From assembly GCA_039583695.1 (NCBI GenBank), contig JAVKSL010000065.1, positions 1 to 16,048 of the forward strand: DNA of 16,048 nucleotides. The letters run 5' to 3'. Below the pieces are notes generated by a model, which saw only the letters and a program-made list of their open reading frames with translations, did not search any database and had not been told where the DNA came from. Both the position numbers and the translations under genes were made by a program. Of this stretch, positions 13,049 to 16,048 are shown one piece after another; the stretch's first letter is position 1, and each line of letters starts with the position of its first letter. Origin of the DNA: JAVKSL01 sp039583695 (GTDB lineage: Bacteria > Actinomycetota > Acidimicrobiia > Acidimicrobiales > JAJPHD01).

Positions 13049-13224
13049 NNNNNNNNNNNNNNNNNNNNNNNNNNNNNNNNNNNNNNNNNNNNNNNNNNNN
13101 NNNNNNNNNNNNNNNNNNNNNNNNNNNNNNNNNNNNNNNNNNNNNNNNCCGGCTGAACTGGCCTCACCGGCTGAACTGGCCTCACCGGCTGAACTGGCCT
13201 CACCGGCTGAACTGGCCTCACCGG
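12972..13224. repeat. 18-bp tandem repeat array interrupted by the gap
   Basis: The unit CTGAACTGGCCTCACCGG is repeated without change: a partial copy at 12972-12984, full copies from 12985 to 13038, and a partial one to 13048. After the gap there is a partial copy at 13149-13152 and four full copies from 13153 to 13224. The true copy number is unknown. In the BNR frame it reads WPHRLN; other frames also stay open because 18 is a multiple of three. Confidence 0.95.
13049..13148. other. Assembly gap of exactly 100 N
   Basis: Exactly one hundred N, the conventional filler for a gap of unknown size. It sits inside the 18-bp array, so the two flanks may have been joined only because they end in the same repeat. 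Confidence 0.98.
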
Positions 13225-13623
13225 CCCAACCTCACCTGGCCCTTCGCCTGTTGCATAGCCAAGGTCGAGGTCGATCCGGTGACCGGGGTCTGGGACGTGT
13301 TGAACTTCGTGGCCGTGGACGATTGCGGGGTTCGCATCAACCCGATGATCGTCGAGGGCCAGATCATGGGGGGCCTCACCGAGGCCTACGCCATGGCCAA
13401 CATGCAGTTCATCACCTTCGACGCCGAGGGCGACTGCGTAGGGTCAAACTACATGGATTACCTGCTGCCGACCGCCTGGGAGACGAGTCACCCCCGACCC
13501 TGGCTGGTCCGCTGCCTGCGAGGGCTCCGGGCGTTTGGAGCAACGGCGTCACCGGGTATATTGATGGTTGGGGTCGCACCATGCGCCAGGTGCGTTCAAA
13601 TAGCGAAGGGAGCCCAACGGTGA
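13225..13623 (+). pseudogene. C-terminal fragment of a CoxL/xanthine-dehydrogenase-type molybdenum hydroxylase large subunit
   Basis: The reading frame leaving the repeat array gives NLTWPFACCIAKVEVDPVTG, then VLNFVAVDDCGVRINPMIVE, GQIMGGLTEAYAMANMQFIT and GSNYMDYLLPTAWET. This is the late molybdopterin-binding part of aerobic CO dehydrogenase and related large subunits, which are normally near 800 residues. Homology starts within a few codons of the last repeat and stops around 13490. The expected continuation (HHPIGAKGVGES-type) is absent from all frames I checked, and the remaining 40 codons look random. No start codon, CoxM or CoxS is present. The frame ends with a TGA at 13621-13623 that overlaps the GTG of csbD. 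It is either a degraded remnant or an assembly chimera; which CoxL-family substrate class it belonged to cannot be said. Confidence 0.75.
13533..13559 (+). promoter_or_regulatory. SigF/SigB-type stress promoter for csbD
   Basis: GTTT (13533-13536) and GGGTAT (13554-13559) are separated by 17 bp, matching the actinobacterial SigF/general-stress consensus GTTT-N15-17-GGGTA. Transcription would start near 13566, giving a leader of about 54 nt. In Bacillus csbD belongs to the SigB regulon, which supports the assignment. Confidence 0.68.
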
Positions 13624-13805
13624 GCGCTATCGACAAGGCCAGGGACAAGGCCAGGGACAAGCTTCAAGTGGCCAAGGGCAAGGCCAAGCAAGTGACCGGC
13701 AAGGCAACACACAACGACAAGCTGGTTGTGGAAGGCAAGGCAGACCGGGTGTCCGGAAACCTCAAGCAGGCAGCCGAGAAGGTCAAGGACGCTCTCAAGC
13801 GCTGA
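13620..13805 (+). CDS. csbD: CsbD-family stress-response protein
   Basis: This 61-residue, Lys- and Ala-rich protein is wholly helical in prediction. AKGKAKQVTGKATHNDKLVV (18-37) and EGKADRVSGNLKQAAEKVKD (38-57) are the hallmark of CsbD-like proteins, abundant small proteins induced by general stress with no known enzymatic role. The N-terminal DKARDKARDK comes from a 12-bp tandem repeat. The GTG at 13620 has GAAGGGAG about 8 nt upstream. It overlaps the TGA of the decayed CoxL frame by four bases; since a stress-type promoter lies inside that remnant, expression is probably independent of it. Confidence 0.9.
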   Translation: MSAIDKARDKARDKLQVAKGKAKQVTGKATHNDKLVVEGKADRVSGNLKQAAEKVKDALKR

Positions 13806-13832
13806 GCCGGCTGAGCAGCCGTGTCCGCACGG

Positions 13833-13856
13833 GTCCGCTCAGGAGTCCGCTCAGGA
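13833..13856. repeat. Perfect 12-bp tandem duplication
   Basis: GTCCGCTCAGGA is repeated back to back at 13833-13844 and 13845-13856. It lies in the 219-nt gap between csbD and the tRNA gene, in which I see no gene or clear terminator. Confidence 0.8.
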
Positions 13857-14024
13857 TTTGCGCACCCGCTCGAAGCTGTCGCGGTTGTGCATCGCAGAGG
13901 TGGCCAAGTGCAACAGCTTCGGCGTCAGGCCCCCGCTCGGTGGTCGCCCGTCGCTACCGCACCTAAGGCCGAAGCCCCGCGAGCAGGACCGCCTATCTTC
14001 AGAGCGCCCGCCGATCTGGATAAG

Positions 14025-14108
14025 TGCCCGGAGCGGGACTCGGACCCGCACGCCCTCTCGGACAGCAGCTTTTGAGGCTGCCGTGTCTGCCAATTCCACC
14101 ATCCGGGC
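14025..14108 (-). tRNA. tRNA-Leu(CAA)
   Basis: The minus strand folds as a type II tRNA of 84 nt. The acceptor GCCCGGA pairs with TCCGGGC and has discriminator A. The anticodon stem GCAGC/GCTGC holds the loop CTCAAAA with anticodon CAA (14072-14074). A long variable arm GTCC-GAGA-GGGC and the T arm GCGGG-TCCGAGT-CCCGC follow. The long variable arm and the anticodon identify it as leucine, reading UUG. CCA is not encoded. It starts 16 nt after the menB stop on the same strand and may share its transcript. Confidence 0.95.
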
Positions 14109-14124
14109 TCGGGTCGAGTCTAGA

Positions 14125-15006
14125 CTAGAAATAGCGGGGGAAAGGCGTCCAGTCCGGCGGTCGCTTCTGCAGGAATGCGTCCCGGCCCTCCGCAGCCTCC
14201 TCGGTCATGTAGGCCAGCCGCGTCGCCTCGCCCGCGAAGATCTGCTGGCCGACCAGGCCGTCGTCGGCCAGGTTGAAGGCGAACTTGAGCATGCGGCATG
14301 AGGTGGGGCTCTTGGCGTTGATGGTCGCGGCCCATTCCAGGGCGACGGACTCCAGCTCGGCGTGGGGGATCACCGCATTGACCATTCCCATGGCGTGGGC
14401 CTCGGCGGCACTGTAGGTCAGGCCGAGGAAGAATATCTCCCTGGCCCGCTTGGCCCCCACCATCCTCGCCAGGTAGGCCGAGCCGAAGCCGCCGTCGAAG
14501 CTGGCCACGTCGGCGTCGGTCTGCTTGAAGCGGGCGTGCTCGGCGCTGGCCAGGGTGAGGTCGCACACGACGTGCAGGCTGTGGCCCCCTCCGACCGCCC
14601 AGCCGGGCACGACCGCGACGACGACCTTGGGCATGAAGCGGATGAGTCTCTGGACCTCCAGGATGTGAAGGCGGCCCGGGCCGGGGGTCCCGCCATCGCC
14701 GTAGCGGTAGCCGTCTTTCGCCCTGATCCGCTGGTCGCCGCCGGAGCAAAATGCCCAACCGCCGTCCTTCGGGGACGGCCCGTTGCCAGTGAGCAGGACG
14801 CACCCTACGTCGGGGCTCGTGCGGGCGTGGTCGAGCGCCTGGTACAGCTCGTCGACGGTCTGGGGCCTGAAGGCGTTGCGGACCTCGGGTCGGTTGAACG
14901 CGATCCGAACCGTCGCCTGGTCGACGGCCCGGTGGTAGGTGATGTCGGAGAAGTCGAACCCTTCTACGGCTCGCCAGGCGGATTGGTCGAACAGCTCCGA
15001 GATCAT
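14125..15006 (-). CDS. menB: 1,4-dihydroxy-2-naphthoyl-CoA synthase (MenB), type II
   Basis: This 293-residue crotonase-fold enzyme closes the second ring in menaquinone synthesis, converting o-succinylbenzoyl-CoA to DHNA-CoA. Family marks are the oxyanion-hole AFCSGGDQ (85-92), PGWAVGGGHSLHVVCDL (134-150), SFDGGFGSAYLARMVGAKRA (169-188) and the C-terminal RPPDWTPFPRYF. At QTDADV the residue equivalent to Gly156 of the bicarbonate-dependent E. coli enzyme is Asp164. This marks the type II class, as in Mycobacterium tuberculosis, which uses its own carboxylate as base. The ATG at 15006 lacks a Shine-Dalgarno and overlaps the TGA of a 15-codon upstream ORF made by duplication of the start region. 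It is divergent from folD. Confidence 0.96.
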   Translation of the reverse strand: MISELFDQSAWRAVEGFDFSDITYHRAVDQATVRIAFNRPEVRNAFRPQTVDELYQALDHARTSPDVGCVLLTGNGPSPKDGGWAFCSGGDQRIRAKDGYRYGDGGTPGPGRLHILEVQRLIRFMPKVVVAVVPGWAVGGGHSLHVVCDLTLASAEHARFKQTDADVASFDGGFGSAYLARMVGAKRAREIFFLGLTYSAAEAHAMGMVNAVIPHAELESVALEWAATINAKSPTSCRMLKFAFNLADDGLVGQQIFAGEATRLAYMTEEAAEGRDAFLQKRPPDWTPFPRYF

Positions 15007-15075
15007 GGGTCTATCATGCCCGGTCGCCGGTCGGACAGCGCCGAGATCATGGCCCTATCTTGCCCGGTCGTCCGG
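14985..15075. repeat. Imperfect duplication (period 44) of the menB start region
   Basis: About 46 bp at 14985-15030, containing the menB start codon, first eight codons and 5' flank, is repeated with roughly seven differences at 15029-15075. The second copy keeps the ATG (15048-15050) and upstream GATAG element. It lies in the intergenic region shared with folD. Confidence 0.8.
15003..15050 (-). CDS. 15-codon upstream ORF overlapping the menB start
   Basis: The duplicated ATG at 15050 opens a 15-codon frame (MISALSDRRPGMIDP) that ends in a TGA at 15005-15003. It overlaps the menB ATG in the arrangement ATGA, typical of translational coupling. Its first residues copy the MenB start (MISELFDQ). 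Whether it is translated is not shown by sequence alone; as a product it is unlikely to have a function, but as a leader it could control menB translation. Confidence 0.4.
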   Translation of the reverse strand: MISALSDRRPGMIDP

Positions 15076-15089
15076 CGGGCTGCTACACC
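15060..15089 (+). promoter_or_regulatory. Candidate promoter of folD
   Basis: TTGCCC (15060-15065) and TACACC (15084-15089) are 18 bp apart and the -10 ends 7 nt before the folD ATG, so the transcript may be leaderless or nearly so. The hexamers are only moderate matches. The -35 lies inside the duplicated menB start segment. Confidence 0.4.
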
Positions 15090-15096
15090 TGAGGCC

Positions 15097-15945
15097 ATGG
15101 CCATTCTCCTGGACGGTAGGCTACTCGCCGCCGAGGTCAAGGCCCGGCTCAGCGCCTGGCTGGCTGACCTCGGGCACCCGGCGGTGACCCTGGCGACCGT
15201 GCTGGTGGGCGACGACGAGGCCAGCCAGCTCTACGTGCGGGGAAAGCACCGGGACGCCGGCGCTGTGGGGATCGGCTTACGCCACGTTGGGCTGCCCGCC
15301 GACGCCAGCCAGGCGACCGTGGAATCGGCGGTTGCGGCGCTGGCCGACGATGCCTCGGTGCACGGGATACTCGTGCAGCTCCCCCTTCCGGGTGGCCTGG
15401 ACCCGGAGGCGGTGCTGCGCCTGGTTCCACCGGCGAAGGACGTGGATGGCCTCACCGAGGCGAGCCTGGGACGTCTGGTCCGGGGTCTGCCCGGCCACGT
15501 GGGGGCCACACCGAGGGGGGTGATGGCGCTGCTGGCCCGATACGGTGTGGGTGTTGCCGGCCGCCGGGCCGTGGTGGTGGGGCGATCCACCCTGGTCGGC
15601 CTGCCGCTGGTGCTGCTGCTCGGGGCCAAGGGGACCGACGCCACGGTCACCCTGGCGCACTCGCGCACGGTGGGGCTCGCCGAGCTCACCCGGGAGGCGG
15701 ACATCGTGGTGGCTGCGGCTGGAGTTGCGGGACTCATCACCGCGGCCCACGTTCAACCGGGCGCGGCGGTGATCGACGTGGGCACGACCCGGGTGGGTGG
15801 AAAGCTCCGGGGCGACGTGGACTTCGAGGCGGTGGCCGCGGTGGCCGGCGCTATCACGCCCATGCCGGGCGGCACCGGGCCCATGACCCGGGCCTGCCTG
15901 CTGGAGAACGTTGTGGACGCGGCCCGGATGCAGGGCGCTTTGTAG
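15097..15945 (+). CDS. folD: Bifunctional methylenetetrahydrofolate dehydrogenase/cyclohydrolase (FolD)
   Basis: This 282-residue enzyme interconverts 5,10-methylene-THF and 10-formyl-THF with NADP in one-carbon metabolism. Family marks are Y46VRGK50 with the catalytic Tyr and Lys, GILVQLPLP (90-98), KDVDGL (114-119), the nucleotide-binding VVGRSTLVGLP (160-170) and the C-terminal PMPGGTGPMTRACLLENVV (255-273). The usual PCTPxG motif reads GATPRGV (136-142), so the Cys is replaced. The length is normal. The start is ATG 15097, the only one that gives the proper N-terminus (MAILLDGR); the much longer open frame upstream merely reads antisense through menB. It is transcribed away from menB and followed by a hairpin. 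Confidence 0.96.
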   Translation: MAILLDGRLLAAEVKARLSAWLADLGHPAVTLATVLVGDDEASQLYVRGKHRDAGAVGIGLRHVGLPADASQATVESAVAALADDASVHGILVQLPLPGGLDPEAVLRLVPPAKDVDGLTEASLGRLVRGLPGHVGATPRGVMALLARYGVGVAGRRAVVVGRSTLVGLPLVLLLGAKGTDATVTLAHSRTVGLAELTREADIVVAAAGVAGLITAAHVQPGAAVIDVGTTRVGGKLRGDVDFEAVAAVAGAITPMPGGTGPMTRACLLENVVDAARMQGAL

Positions 15946-15961
15946 GAATAGTGCCCGGTGC

Positions 15962-15994
15962 CGCCGGGGCACCCGTGTCCCGGCGCCCCTTGTT
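15962..15994 (+). terminator. Candidate terminator after folD
   Basis: CGCCGGG (15962-15968) and CCCGGCG (15979-15985) form a 7-bp stem that can be extended inside the loop by GC/AT pairs. It is followed by CCCCTTGTTT, a poor T-tract. It stands 16 nt after the folD stop. An overlapping alternative stem, GTGCCCGG with CCGGGGCAC, begins at 15951. Confidence 0.5.
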
Positions 15995-16048
15995 TGCCCG
16001 CTCCTGGCCCTTGTTTGCCCGCTCCTGGCCCTTGTTTGCCCGCTCCTG
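15987..16048. repeat. 21-bp tandem repeat running off the window
   Basis: The 21-bp unit at 15987-16007 is repeated exactly at 16008-16028 and again from 16029 to the window edge at 16048 (20 bp seen). The array begins at the tail of the folD terminator. Total length is unknown. Confidence 0.9.

Noticed and set aside
12769..13221. PVQPVR repeat protein on the minus strand and SPAELA repeat protein in another plus frame
   Set aside because: Both are alternative readings of the 18-bp array, which stays open in several frames because its period is a multiple of three; no start signals or flanking domains support them.
12972..13224. CRISPR array
   Set aside because: The units are 18-bp head-to-tail repeats without spacers, and there are no cas genes.
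11425..13623. A single 732-codon ORF joining the BNR protein, the repeat array and the CoxL fragment
   Set aside because: It crosses 100 N of arbitrary length; frame continuity is accidental, and a BNR-CoxL fusion has no support in domain logic.
13851..14102. 83-codon minus-strand ORF ending MHNRDSFERVRKS
   Set aside because: It reads through tRNA-Leu, and the tail has no recognisable homology. I considered an integrase remnant beside a tRNA attachment site, but found no repeat of the tRNA 3' end.
14362..15945. 527-codon plus-strand ORF ending in FolD
   Set aside because: The first 245 codons are the antisense of menB; FolD homology begins at the ATG at 15097.
15987..16048. Minus-strand reading of the 21-bp repeat as PGAGKQG, resembling a P-loop
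   Set aside because: A chance product of a short repeat without flanking ATPase sequence.

Overview
The window looks like a scaffold from a high-GC actinobacterium, plausibly of the Acidimicrobiia type. The GC content is very high, third codon positions are G/C rich, GTG starts and apparently leaderless promoters are frequent, menaquinone synthesis is present (menB), and secreted proteins end in a membrane anchor. A run of exactly 100 N (13049-13148) inside an 18-bp tandem array shows that the sequence is an assembly scaffold. Order across the gap should not be trusted.

Region 1 (1-4882, all minus strand) is the most unusual part. Two CooC-like (MinD/ParA-type) ATPase genes (4882-4142, 4067-3318) are followed by an operon of two small membrane proteins and an unknown acidic protein (3163-2136). 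Next comes a tightly overlapping operon: a winged-helix-like protein with a Cys/His tail, a PadR-family regulator, a third CooC-like ATPase with a CxC motif, and the hydrogenase chaperone HypC (2084-147). The theme is nickel or metal-cofactor maturation of a hydrogenase or CO-dehydrogenase-like enzyme. No catalytic subunit lies in the window; it may lie left of position 1. Several palindromes sit on the promoters of this region.

Region 2 (4953-13048) encodes surface and envelope proteins: a BNR/Asp-box beta-propeller protein, an FtsH-type membrane AAA protease, a small secreted Ig-like protein with a sortase-like tail, a membrane kelch protein with a B-box-like zinc finger, and, divergently, a second BNR/Asp-box protein. 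A perfect 17-bp-stem terminator separates the Ig-like gene from ftsH.

Region 3 (12972-13623) is the gapped 18-bp repeat array. It runs directly into about 90 codons of the C-terminal part of a CoxL/xanthine-dehydrogenase-family molybdenum hydroxylase large subunit, apparently a gene remnant or an assembly chimera.

Region 4 (13533-16048) holds housekeeping and stress genes: csbD with a SigF/SigB-like promoter, tRNA-Leu(CAA), menB, and divergently folD. menB has a duplicated start region that creates a coupled upstream ORF. folD is followed by a candidate terminator and a 21-bp tandem repeat that runs off the window.
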